A stretch of 64,000 nt of DNA, from contig JAJRRO010000093.1 of NCBI GenBank assembly GCA_024279425.1, positions 62,001 to 126,000 of the forward strand, given 5' to 3'. Source of the DNA: Bacteroidota bacterium (GTDB lineage: Bacteria; Bacteroidota; Bacteroidia; Flavobacteriales; Flavobacteriaceae). Shown piece after piece: positions 9,454-18,171 of this stretch. The notes under the pieces are model-generated. The model searched no databases and was not told where the DNA came from. It saw nothing but the letters and a program-made list of their open reading frames with translations. Made by a program: the position numbers and the translations under genes. The stretch's first letter is position 1. Each line of letters begins with the position of its first letter.

Positions 9454-9852
9454 ATGGAATATATAATACGATACCCTGCGGAAATTCTACTCCTACTATT
9501 TTTGGTAATCACCTTTTTGCAAAGTGGCTTTGATAAGATTTTTGATTGGAATGGAAATTTGTCATGGTTGAAAGGGCATTTCGCAGAGACCCCGCTCAAA
9601 AATGTAGTCCCTTTACTGGTGGGGATTCTACTTTTGTTTGAAATGGTTTCAGGGGTTTTATGTGCAATAGGTATTTATCAACTGGCAGCAATCGGCGAGG
9701 GCACGTTTGCACTCTACGCTGCAATTCTATCAAGTTTCTCTTTATTGATGCTTTTATTTGGACAAAGAGTGGCAAAGGATTATGACGGTGCCCGAACAAT
9801 AGCCATCTATTTTGTCCCCGCAATATTTCTGGTTTTTATACTGCAGTCCTAA
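9454..9852 (+). CDS. DoxX family membrane protein
   Basis: A 132-residue protein with four predicted membrane helices (about 8-24, 48-75, 80-103, 114-131). The N-terminal FLQSGFDKIFDWNGNLSWLKGHF segment with charged residues after helix 1 matches the DoxX/DoxD-like quinol-oxidase-associated family. Function in Bacteroidota is not defined; a role in membrane redox or sulfur metabolism is only a family-based guess. It follows holB by 43 bp on the same strand and converges with the OmpH-like gene. Confidence 0.78.
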   Translation: MEYIIRYPAEILLLLFLVITFLQSGFDKIFDWNGNLSWLKGHFAETPLKNVVPLLVGILLLFEMVSGVLCAIGIYQLAAIGEGTFALYAAILSSFSLLMLLFGQRVAKDYDGARTIAIYFVPAIFLVFILQS

Positions 9853-9908
9853 AGCGAAAAAGCTTTGGAATTTAGGTCAATCAATTGATTATCAGTAATT
9901 TATGATAA

Positions 9909-10415
9909 TTACTTTTTATAACTATCATTTAATATTTTGGTAATCTGCGCGGTTAGGTCATTGGCGTCTATACCATATAAGACGCTGCCCCCATCACCAC
10001 CCCCTAAGATGTATGTATATCCCTTGGATTTTCCAAAGGCCTTTATTTCCTTTTTGACCTTACCGACCAAACTGTCCATTTTAGTTCGGCCTTCTAATTG
10101 TAGTTGCTGTTCTTCCTGTTGCAATTGCTGCCCTATAAACTGTCCTTTTTGCTGTATCAAACTGTACTCTTCTTGAGCATTCTTTTGAGATAATTTTTGA
10201 GCTTTTAGTTGAAAAGCCTGTGCTTCAATTTGAAAAGCTTGCGAAATACTATCCTTTTTCTTGTTCAATGCTTCCAACTTAGTATTGAACCTAGTCTCAA
10301 TATCGATTTTTTCCTGGTAGTCGTTCATCAATTTTACATTGTCAACATATCCAATTTTTTCCTGTTGGCAGGATACCATCACCAATACCACAACTGCCAA
10401 TACTAAATTTTTCAT
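9909..10415 (-). CDS. OmpH/Skp-like periplasmic lipoprotein
   Basis: A 168-residue protein with a lipoprotein signal (lipobox VMVSC, cysteine at residue 16), a short IGYVDNVKLMNDYQ strand-helix motif typical of OmpH/Skp, a long glutamine-rich coiled coil (about 40-120), and a C-terminal YTYILGGGDGGSVLYGIDANDLT segment that is also typical of the family. Skp-like proteins are chaperones for outer-membrane proteins; the lipid anchor is seen in many Bacteroidota members. It is followed by a short hairpin (9894-9913) overlapping its stop codon that could help termination from the DoxX side. Confidence 0.86.
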   Translation of the reverse strand: MKNLVLAVVVLVMVSCQQEKIGYVDNVKLMNDYQEKIDIETRFNTKLEALNKKKDSISQAFQIEAQAFQLKAQKLSQKNAQEEYSLIQQKGQFIGQQLQQEEQQLQLEGRTKMDSLVGKVKKEIKAFGKSKGYTYILGGGDGGSVLYGIDANDLTAQITKILNDSYKK

Positions 10416-10736
10416 TTTATACGGTTTAAAATTCCCCTTTATGAAGGGTTAACTTTTTGAATTGCGCAAAAATAGGAAAGCTTTTTAAAACTATCTCCTT
10501 TATTTGATTATTTGTAATTTATGGGAAAGTAAAATGCGTTCGGTTTTAAAACTTTACGCTTGAAAAAAACTTTAAATTTATAGTATAAATAAAATTTATT
10601 ATGAATTCATTTTATTATTGTCAATACCTATTAAGTAGTCCTTTATAAAACACCCTGATTGCAGCTTATTTGCTGAATCTATATATATTGTGACGCTAGG
10701 TGACCAAAAGGTTCGTAAAACGGCTTGAAATGCGTT
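10416..10736. other. Intergenic, 321 bp, AT-rich
   Basis: Separates the methyltransferase gene from the OmpH-like gene. A minus-strand TATTTTTG (10467-10474) fits a -7 box for the OmpH-like gene. Otherwise I see no gene, hairpin or repeat of note. Confidence 0.4.
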
Positions 10737-11564
10737 TTAGCTCCTTTTTAGAATGTATATATGTGAAGAAAACTCCTTACTGTTCAAACTCTTCAAATTT
10801 GACAAAAATCCGATGGTAAATGCACGGAAATAATTTTGTCGACCGGTCTTATACTTTTCTGAAAGCAAAGAAACGTAGAAGGCATCAAAAACCATTGGTT
10901 TTGTTTTTACAACTTTCATGTCATGGTCAGAGAATAATTTTTCAATACTTCTTTTCGAAAAATGCCAAAGATGCCTTGGCACATCATAGGCCGCCCAATA
11001 CTTTTGGTAATACTCTGCATCAAAAGATTTGAAATTAGGAACGGCAATAATGAGCGTACCATTTTCATCGAGTAACGAGACAAGTTGTTTAATTTGATTA
11101 TCGAGATTTGGCAAATGTTCCAAAACATGCCAAAGGGTTATCACATTATATTTCCTATCCACAAGTGTTCCAAGACCAGAGTATAAATCAATCCCTTTTT
11201 CTTTGGCAAGCATTTTAGCCTCATTATTTGGCTCCACTCCTTCGACTTTCCAATTTCTGTTTTTGGCTTTAAGCAAAAAATCTCCTGTACCTGCACCCAC
11301 ATCTAAAAGCGTTTTTTCTTCAAGGCAATATTTATTTATAAGTTGGACTTTCTTCCAAAGACTGTACTTTTTTACCGCTTGATATATTTTATCAATCAAT
11401 GTTTTACTGGCATCCGTATGCGAGATATAGTTCTCACTTAGATAGTATTTATCCAGTTCCTGAGGTTGAGGCCTCGTCACCAGCATATCCAAGGATTCAT
11501 CATAAACAAGTTCAAACTCCTCTCCTGAAATAGAATAATCCTTAGTTTTTAAATACGATTTCAT
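10737..11564 (-). CDS. Class I SAM-dependent methyltransferase
   Basis: A 275-residue protein. A short N-terminal segment (LKTKDYSISGEEFELVYDESLDML) precedes a Rossmann methyltransferase core: motif I LLDVGAGTGDFLLKA at about residues 91-105, acidic end of strand 2 in VEGVEPN, and VITLWHVLEHLPN in motif IV. This is the Methyltransf_11/UbiE-like arrangement; the substrate cannot be read from sequence. The start overlaps the end of the upstream lipoprotein gene by 23 nt, which suggests translational coupling. Confidence 0.85.
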   Translation of the reverse strand: MKSYLKTKDYSISGEEFELVYDESLDMLVTRPQPQELDKYYLSENYISHTDASKTLIDKIYQAVKKYSLWKKVQLINKYCLEEKTLLDVGAGTGDFLLKAKNRNWKVEGVEPNNEAKMLAKEKGIDLYSGLGTLVDRKYNVITLWHVLEHLPNLDNQIKQLVSLLDENGTLIIAVPNFKSFDAEYYQKYWAAYDVPRHLWHFSKRSIEKLFSDHDMKVVKTKPMVFDAFYVSLLSEKYKTGRQNYFRAFTIGFLSNLKSLNSKEFSSHIYILKRS

Positions 11565-12099
11565 TATAATTGTGGGTAGACAAATATTCTTTTTTGAGAG
11601 TCCGAAGATACTCCAAAACTGCTTCCCGTGAAAGTGAGTTTAGTGTCAGGCAATCCTTTTCTTGATCTCTGTACACTTCAATGGCAATATACCAGTTACC
11701 CTTTCTTGAAAATCCCGCATCGTCGGACAAATAGGGTTCCTTTTCTTCATTTCCCAAAACCTCATTCAAAAGAACATCGAAAGCAATCGGAATCAAATTA
11801 ATTGTTTTGTCCGGAATTTCAGTCTCATAAAAAGAAAAGAAATATAGGTTGCCATCAATATTAAAGGGCACATCATCGGACACATTTTTATCCTTAAGTT
11901 GATATTTTATATTAACATAATCATAAAAATGGCCCGCATCTTTGGGGTCCTCAAAAATGAACATCTCCCTCCTAGGAAGCTCTCTTTTGAACGTTTCTCC
12001 TTTTACGATTTTATAGTCTGCAATGTTTGGGGCAATCCGTATTGGAATACATGAAGAAAGAAATAGGATTGAAACCACAATACTTAGTAAACTTCTCAT
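11542..12099 (-). CDS. Uncharacterised lipoprotein
   Basis: A 185-residue protein with a lipoprotein signal peptide (hydrophobic stretch then LSSC, cysteine at residue 17). The mature part is acidic, rich in aromatic residues, with an ELPRREMFIFEDPKDAGHFYDYVN segment and no motif that I can link to a known fold. It is transcribed just ahead of the methyltransferase and overlaps it by 23 nt. Probably anchored in the envelope; function unknown. Confidence 0.7.
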   Translation of the reverse strand: MRSLLSIVVSILFLSSCIPIRIAPNIADYKIVKGETFKRELPRREMFIFEDPKDAGHFYDYVNIKYQLKDKNVSDDVPFNIDGNLYFFSFYETEIPDKTINLIPIAFDVLLNEVLGNEEKEPYLSDDAGFSRKGNWYIAIEVYRDQEKDCLTLNSLSREAVLEYLRTLKKEYLSTHNYNEIVFKN

Positions 12100-12253
12100 T
12101 TTTTTTGGTTCGCTTGACGATCAATTACGAATTCTCAATAATTGAGCCAATCTTCTAAAGTCGGAATCTTCTTGGATTCTAGGATGCCGAATACACCCGA
12201 AATGAATATCGCGAACAGGAAAGTTGTGCAAAAATTCGAAAACGGATCCAATT

Positions 12254-12269
12254 TGTTCCACGTGGAACA
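12254..12269. promoter_or_regulatory. parS-type centromere site, downstream of mnmG
   Basis: A perfect 16-bp palindrome TGTTCCACGTGGAACA, 8 bp after the mnmG stop codon. It is identical to a known ParB-binding parS sequence (Pseudomonas putida type; B. subtilis consensus TGTTTCACGTGAAACA). A second identical copy lies at 14158-14173, and the flanking bases are also shared over about 21 bp. Confidence 0.85.
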
Positions 12270-12277
12270 ATTAAAAT

Positions 12278-14146
12278 CTAACGACCCATAAATACCAAAA
12301 GCACACTTATGTCCGAGGGTGACACCCCGCTTATTCTTGAAGCCTGCGATATAGTTGCAGGGCGTATGGCCTCTAGTTTTTCACGTGCCTCAAAAGAGAG
12401 TGACTTTAAAAGTGAGTAGTCAAAATTATCAGGGATTTTTATATTTTCAAGACGATGAAGTTTATCTGCGTTGTTTTTTTCCTTTTGGATATAGCCCGAA
12501 TATTTAACCTGAATTTCCGTCTGCTCCATAACCTCCCTGTTCAATCCATTTTCCTTTACAAAATTGGAAACTGAATCCAATTGCATCATATGCCCCATAG
12601 TAACATTAGGTCTTGAAAAGGCTTTGAACATCTTGTCGGATTGTTTGACCAAGGCCGAATCAACACTTTTTAAAATTGGATTTATATCTTCAGGTCTCAC
12701 ACTAGTATTTCTAAAAAACCGAACAAAAGCATCAGACTTTCTTTTCTTTTCCTCCATGCGTTTCAATCTATCTTCAGACGCCAAACCAATTGCATGACTC
12801 TTCGGCGTAAGCCTTAAGTCAGCATTATCCTGCCTTAAAAGTGTGCGGTATTCAGCCCTTGATGTAAACATACGATATGGCTCCTCTGTACCCTTGGTGA
12901 TTAAATCATCAATCAAAACACCAATATACGCTTCGTTCCTCTTTAATATAAAAGGTTCGTCTTCACTCATTTTGAGGTGCGCATTTATACCTGCCATCAA
13001 GCCCTGTGAAGCCGCCTCTTCATACCCCGTGGTACCATTTATCTGCCCTGCGAAATACAAATTGTCAACCAACTTGGTCTCTAAAGTATGTTTTAATTGG
13101 GTCGGTGGAAAATAGTCATATTCAATGGCATACCCTGGTCTCAAAAACTTAACGTTCTCAAAACCCACGACCGACCTTAAGGCCCTGAACTGGACATCCT
13201 CTGGCAAAGAGGTCGAAAAACCATTCACATAAACCTCAACTGTATTCCACCCCTCAGGTTCAACGAATAATTGATGGCTGTCCCTATCAGCAAATCGATT
13301 TATCTTATCTTCTATCGATGGACAATATCTAGGGCCCAAACTCCTAATTCGACCGTTAAACATCGGCGATCTATCAAAGCCCTCTCGCAATAGATCGTGG
13401 ACCAACTTACTTGTGTGGCTCATAAAACAATCCCTTTGTTCCGTCAAAACAGGTGTTTCCAAATACGAAAACTTTTCAGGAAGAGCATCCCCAGGTTGAA
13501 CAATCATTTTGGAATAATCAAGAGAACGCCCATCTACCCGTGGCGGTGTTCCGGTCTTCATTCTTCCACTATCAAATCCCAAATCGGTCAACTGCTCGGT
13601 AATTCCCGTGGCGGCCTTTTCGCCCGCCCGGCCACCTCCAAACTGCTTTTCCCCAATATGAATCAATCCGTTTAAAAAAGTTCCATTAGTCAATACAACC
13701 GCTTTCGCCCGCACATCCATTCCTAAAGAAGTTTTGACACCGACAACCTTACTCCCTTCAATCAGGAGAGCGCCGACCATTTCCTGATAAAAATCAACGT
13801 TTTTAGTGTTCTCCAAAGCCAATCTCCATTCCTCAGCAAACCGCATTCTATCATTTTGTGCACGCGGACTCCACATCGCCGGGCCTTTAGATTTATTTAG
13901 CATTTTAAACTGAATTGCGGACTTATCTGTAACCATTCCACTATAGCCTCCAAGTGCATCAATCTCCCGAACTATCTGTCCCTTCGCAATTCCACCCATA
14001 GCCGGATTACAGGACATTTGCCCAATAGTTTGTAAATTCATTGTGATCAATAGGACTTTTGAACCCATATTGGCAGCCCCGGCCGCAGCCTCTGCACCAG
14101 CATGACCCCCACCTACAACTATAACATCATATTCCTCTCCAAACAT
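12278..14146 (-). CDS. mnmG: tRNA uridine-5-carboxymethylaminomethyl modification enzyme MnmG (GidA)
   Basis: A 622-residue FAD enzyme. With MnmE it installs the carboxymethylaminomethyl group on U34 of certain tRNAs. Seen: FAD-binding VVVGGGHAGAEAA at residues 9-21, the signature MSCNPAMGGIAKGQIVREID with the catalytic cysteine, the second signature GPRYCPSIEDKI, and GQINGTTGYEEAASQGLMAGINA. Length is standard. It is the last gene of the DUF4175-ybeY-mnmG operon, 4 nt after ybeY. Both ends are marked by parS-type sites. In several phyla gidA lies near the replication origin, which fits the parS sites. Confidence 0.97.
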   Translation of the reverse strand: MFGEEYDVIVVGGGHAGAEAAAGAANMGSKVLLITMNLQTIGQMSCNPAMGGIAKGQIVREIDALGGYSGMVTDKSAIQFKMLNKSKGPAMWSPRAQNDRMRFAEEWRLALENTKNVDFYQEMVGALLIEGSKVVGVKTSLGMDVRAKAVVLTNGTFLNGLIHIGEKQFGGGRAGEKAATGITEQLTDLGFDSGRMKTGTPPRVDGRSLDYSKMIVQPGDALPEKFSYLETPVLTEQRDCFMSHTSKLVHDLLREGFDRSPMFNGRIRSLGPRYCPSIEDKINRFADRDSHQLFVEPEGWNTVEVYVNGFSTSLPEDVQFRALRSVVGFENVKFLRPGYAIEYDYFPPTQLKHTLETKLVDNLYFAGQINGTTGYEEAASQGLMAGINAHLKMSEDEPFILKRNEAYIGVLIDDLITKGTEEPYRMFTSRAEYRTLLRQDNADLRLTPKSHAIGLASEDRLKRMEEKKRKSDAFVRFFRNTSVRPEDINPILKSVDSALVKQSDKMFKAFSRPNVTMGHMMQLDSVSNFVKENGLNREVMEQTEIQVKYSGYIQKEKNNADKLHRLENIKIPDNFDYSLLKSLSFEAREKLEAIRPATISQASRISGVSPSDISVLLVFMGR

Positions 14147-14150
14147 ACCT

Positions 14151-14573
14151 CTAATTTTGTTCCACGTGGAACAATTCCATTTTCTCTTCTTCCTTTCGCC
14201 GCATTTCCAAAACCTCCTCTTTTGTCTTGTCGTTGAAACCCATCAAATGCAAAATTCCATGAGCCATAACCCGCAATAATTCGTTCTTAAATGATTTACT
14301 ATAAATCTTGGCATTTTCCTTAACCCGCTCAATCGAAATAAAAATATCCCCACTCAAAATCCCTCTATCAGAATAATCAAATGTGATAATATCCGTAAAA
14401 GTATCATGATTCAAATGCTTCCGATTTATTCCCAATAAATACCGGTCTTCACAGAAAATATAATTTATTGTGCTAGCCTTTAATCCCTCAGAAATCACTA
14501 TCCTATTAACCCAATGGGAATACTGGCTTTTGTTTTCTAGCCTAAAACCACATTCATAAGAGAATTCAATCAT
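14151..14573 (-). CDS. ybeY: Endoribonuclease YbeY (16S rRNA maturation)
   Basis: A 140-residue metal-dependent endoribonuclease involved in 16S rRNA 3' processing and ribosome quality control. It shows TFTDIITFDY, SGDIFISIERV and the metal-binding HGILHLMGFND. The third metal ligand, a histidine in E. coli (HDH), is replaced by an Asp context here; I recall this as usual in Bacteroidota. The gene overlaps the end of the DUF4175 gene by 8 nt and is 4 nt ahead of mnmG. Its C-terminal residues LFHVEQN are encoded by a parS palindrome and so may be fixed by DNA rather than by protein function. Confidence 0.93.
   Translation of the reverse strand: MIEFSYECGFRLENKSQYSHWVNRIVISEGLKASTINYIFCEDRYLLGINRKHLNHDTFTDIITFDYSDRGILSGDIFISIERVKENAKIYSKSFKNELLRVMAHGILHLMGFNDKTKEEVLEMRRKEEEKMELFHVEQN
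14158..14173. promoter_or_regulatory. parS-type centromere site inside the 3' end of ybeY
   Basis: Second perfect TGTTCCACGTGGAACA, embedded in the last codons of ybeY, where it encodes part of the C-terminal LFHVEQ. It is 12 bp upstream of the mnmG start codon. Confidence 0.85.
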
Positions 14574-17500
14574 TGCTTTTGAAATATTCCTTGACCTTAT
14601 TTTGAAAATTTTGGCGCAAAGGTAGGGCTTGTCTATTTAATATTTCAATTTCATTGCGATAATTATCTAGTAATGAGGGTTTAGTAAGTAGGGGATTCCG
14701 AAACACATCAACATTAGAATTACTTTCCCTCTCCTCTTTTTTTCCCTGCTTTAAGGTAGCATTCTCAAGTTTTAACAACTCATGCTCAATAGTGTTCATT
14801 TTATTTCGCGTCCTCGTAGTAACACCGTTTTCCAATAAATCATTCTCAAAATCCTCCATTTGCTTTACCAATTTCTCCCCTATACTCCTATCTCCAGCAT
14901 CCATCATATTTTTTAACTGTTGCTCCAACTGCTCACGAAGCATTTGCTGCTGTTTGTATATTTCATAAATCTCTTTCAATTCCTCTTCACTCAGCTCCCC
15001 ATTCCCATCACCAACTCCTTTATCACCTCCATTTTTCCCTTCACCTTCTTTGACATTTTTACCGCCCTCTCCATTTTCCCCCGATTCTCCGTTCTCACCA
15101 TTCTCCGAATTTGATTCTTCCTCTCCAGCCTCACCTTCTTTACCATTCTCACCATCACCTTCCCCCTCTTTAGGTTCTCTCTTTCCTGATTGTCCCATGC
15201 CTTCCATTTTTTCTTTTAATTCACCCTGACCTTTAATAATATCCGGCAATTGAAAGCCATCTTGGCCACTTCCTGAGCCAGCACCCAACTTCATACTATT
15301 TCGCATATTATCCAATATATTAGCCAAAAAATCAGCCAAGTTATTACTGGCCCTTAAGACATACTTTTGGAACGAAACTCCACGGAACATCCGATTTTCT
15401 ATCATACTTTCAAGGGATTTGTCAATGTTATAATAGACTTCCGTAATTTGCTCATTCACGAATTCAGACAGTTCAGCCCTTCTCAAGGATAGAGCAAAAA
15501 GGCTATCATCAACATGCTCGAAAAGAGCCCGCAATTCATTCTGTCTCTTTACTGCACCCGAAAAATCGGAAAAATCCAAATCAGCTTCCTCTAAAGAATC
15601 GAATAGACCCTCTTGCTTAAAGGAAAATATAATCAGATTATCCAAAATCTGTCGAAGCATTTTCGCATCTTCAACAATGCTCGCACCTCCACCTCCTGAT
15701 GATTTCGAAGACCCCAATTCCATGGCTATTTTCTTCATTTTTTCTGCAGCCGATTTCTGCTTTTGTTTCGCCTTTTCAACATTTCCCTTCTTCATTTCTG
15801 ACTCAGACGATTCCTCAGCACCTTGATGTTTATTTATTTCCTCCAAAGCATCCTGTTGATCTTGCCTAATTGACTCTATTTTTGATTTATCTATCTTAAG
15901 GTCCAAAGGTTTCCTCAGATTTTCATTGTCTCTTTTTAGTTCCTCTAATTCATCACCCATTCCCTTGAACGTATCGCTTAATTTTTCTTGCTCCTTATTG
16001 GAAAAATCCTTTCTCAACTTCAATTCAGATAAAATATTCTGTCGCTCACTTAGCTTGTCCAAATCCTTTGCCAATTGTGCCGTCTTTTCAGTTACATAAT
16101 ACCGCTTGGTAAGTTCCAAGAGCTGCTCCAAACTTCGTCTGCTATTTTGCTGTTTTTTTCCCAATTCCTCCAATTTCTTGGCTAACTCTTCCTTATCAAT
16201 TTTATCCGCTATTTTTTTCAATTCTTCCAATAGCCTTTCATTTTTTCTAGCCTCCAACTCCCGACGCTCCAAACGCTCTTGCAATAATTTATTTAAATAA
16301 TCACTTTTACCTGTGTTTTTCAGTTTCTCTTTTAATTGTTGACTAAACTTTTGCATAAGTTCTTCCTGCTTTTGCTGTTTTTCTAGGAAATCCTTAATAC
16401 GTTTCTGCTCATTAAAACTTAATTGTTCCTTCTCCTTTTGCGTTCTGTTGATTTCATTCAGTTCATTTTGTTGTTCTTTGAATTTCTCCAAAGATTTGTC
16501 CATATTACCTATTATGGCCTGTTGTGCTTTCATTTCTCTTTTTAGCAACTCATTTGCGCTCAACAAGGTACTAGTAAACACCCTACTTTTAGTGGATTTA
16601 CCATTATGCCTGGCATCATTATCAGTAGCAACAAAATAAAAACTGTAGTCAATCCCAACGTCGAGAACAAGACCTGATGGAAACGTATACTCAATCTGGC
16701 CAAAATTGGAATTTGGAAAACCTAAATCGACAATCTGCCTTTCATCGACATTCCCAATCGGGTAGCAAATCAATTTAATACTGTTCAGTTTATAGTCGTC
16801 AGAAGCCTCTCCAAGATAATAGGAAATATTAAGATTAATTGTATCCAAAACTTGTCGAATCTTTATCGTAGGGTATTCATCCTTTACGACCTTGAAACTA
16901 TAATCCAGTTTTTCATAATCCCTAACATTGGCATTAGAAGTGGAAATGCCGTACTTATAATTCCTAATAATTCGTTTAGTAAGTTGAAATTTGTTATCCC
17001 CCAAATCCTCAAAACCAATGGTGGTATCTTTATCAATCAAATTGATATTATCAGTATTTACACCCACTAAGTTCCAGGTAACCTCAGTCCCTTCAGGTAA
17101 AGTAACATTACCTGTGCTCTCTAAGGTCTCTGATTTTTTATTCAGGTATCTTGGATAATCCAAGACTAATTCGAAATCATAAATCAAAGGTGTTTTCAGA
17201 ACATTTAAATGGTAATTCCTTGATCGTATGTCCCCAGAAACAAAATAAAACTGTATACCCTCCAATGGGGACGAAAATGTATACTTATAACTCCCACGTT
17301 CCTCACGCAATAACAATTCTTTACCATTAATCCCAATATGTACCTCCTCAGGACGTACGTGTCCTATAGTCGTTACCAAAATCGTATACGATTTGCCCTG
17401 TAAGACGTCAAGCTTATTAGTCAGCAATTCAAACCTAAAGGGAGCAGGCGCTTCATAAGCAATCCCATAATGCACAACCCTGTTATATGAATTGAAAAAA

Positions 17501-18024
17501 GAACTCAGATTTCCAGTAGCCCAAATACAAACAAACAATGCTATAGGAACAAACAGATACTTGACATAACGCATATTCTCCCTAAAATCAATGGCATTTC
17601 CAAAAGGGATGGAATCCAAGTCCTTAGATCGCTGCTCTATACTCGCTACTAATAATTCCGATTGATTTTTATCCTCTGCCAATTCCAATAGATTAAACAA
17701 TCGATCCTGTACCTCAGCAAAATGTCTCCCGATGAGTAAAGAGGCCTCTTTATCACTTAATCCTTTCTTAACCCTAAACAAAAAAAACAAGGGTACAAAA
17801 ATATAGGTATACACTAATACCAATCCAATACCTATAAAGCAAAAAAACAAAATCATCCGGCCCAATGAATTTAGCCAAAGAAAATATTCCAAACTCAAGG
17901 TTCCCATAAAGAAAAGAAGACCCAGAGCCAAAAAGAGCAGCACGCCCCTAATCAGCCTTTTGGTATAATACTTCTTTGTAAACTGGTTTAACTTGTCTAA
18001 TATGTTCGTATACGCCTTCACCAA
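14566..18024 (-). CDS. DUF4175 family membrane protein
   Basis: A 1152-residue protein. Three predicted membrane helices lie near the N-terminus (about 22-45, 55-78 and 150-170), followed by a beta-rich extracytoplasmic region (about 190-480), a long charged coiled coil rich in K/E/Q (about 490-730), a helical part (about 750-910), a low-complexity Gly/Glu/Asn tract (about 930-1030), and a coiled C-terminus. The family is found in Bacteroidota and its function is unknown. It begins an operon with ybeY and mnmG, overlapping ybeY by 8 nt. The N-terminal topology and coiled coil suggest an inner-membrane protein with a large periplasmic part. Confidence 0.82.
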   Translation of the reverse strand: MVKAYTNILDKLNQFTKKYYTKRLIRGVLLFLALGLLFFMGTLSLEYFLWLNSLGRMILFFCFIGIGLVLVYTYIFVPLFFLFRVKKGLSDKEASLLIGRHFAEVQDRLFNLLELAEDKNQSELLVASIEQRSKDLDSIPFGNAIDFRENMRYVKYLFVPIALFVCIWATGNLSSFFNSYNRVVHYGIAYEAPAPFRFELLTNKLDVLQGKSYTILVTTIGHVRPEEVHIGINGKELLLREERGSYKYTFSSPLEGIQFYFVSGDIRSRNYHLNVLKTPLIYDFELVLDYPRYLNKKSETLESTGNVTLPEGTEVTWNLVGVNTDNINLIDKDTTIGFEDLGDNKFQLTKRIIRNYKYGISTSNANVRDYEKLDYSFKVVKDEYPTIKIRQVLDTINLNISYYLGEASDDYKLNSIKLICYPIGNVDERQIVDLGFPNSNFGQIEYTFPSGLVLDVGIDYSFYFVATDNDARHNGKSTKSRVFTSTLLSANELLKREMKAQQAIIGNMDKSLEKFKEQQNELNEINRTQKEKEQLSFNEQKRIKDFLEKQQKQEELMQKFSQQLKEKLKNTGKSDYLNKLLQERLERRELEARKNERLLEELKKIADKIDKEELAKKLEELGKKQQNSRRSLEQLLELTKRYYVTEKTAQLAKDLDKLSERQNILSELKLRKDFSNKEQEKLSDTFKGMGDELEELKRDNENLRKPLDLKIDKSKIESIRQDQQDALEEINKHQGAEESSESEMKKGNVEKAKQKQKSAAEKMKKIAMELGSSKSSGGGGASIVEDAKMLRQILDNLIIFSFKQEGLFDSLEEADLDFSDFSGAVKRQNELRALFEHVDDSLFALSLRRAELSEFVNEQITEVYYNIDKSLESMIENRMFRGVSFQKYVLRASNNLADFLANILDNMRNSMKLGAGSGSGQDGFQLPDIIKGQGELKEKMEGMGQSGKREPKEGEGDGENGKEGEAGEEESNSENGENGESGENGEGGKNVKEGEGKNGGDKGVGDGNGELSEEELKEIYEIYKQQQMLREQLEQQLKNMMDAGDRSIGEKLVKQMEDFENDLLENGVTTRTRNKMNTIEHELLKLENATLKQGKKEERESNSNVDVFRNPLLTKPSLLDNYRNEIEILNRQALPLRQNFQNKVKEYFKSND

Positions 18025-18121
18025 AGCCTTATTTTAGCCCAAGATAATTGATATCTGCTATTTGAGAATCAAATTCTTGTTAAAAGGCGTTAGAATACCC
18101 ATTTTTAGCCTGTCATCCCGC

Positions 18122-18152
18122 TTGGGTGCTTTAAGGTATTCGCTTATCTTTG
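18122..18152 (+). promoter_or_regulatory. Bacteroidota-type promoter of gltX
   Basis: TTG at 18122-18124, 20-bp spacer, TATCTTTG at 18145-18152. Both elements and the spacing match the sigma-ABfr consensus (TTG-n19/20-TAnnTTTG). The start codon follows 19 bp later. Confidence 0.75.
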
Positions 18153-18171
18153 CCCTTCAATAAATTAAACC

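Noticed and set aside
12372-12384. Another CACGTG near 12378 as a third parS site
   Set aside because: Only the core matches; the outer bases do not form the palindrome.
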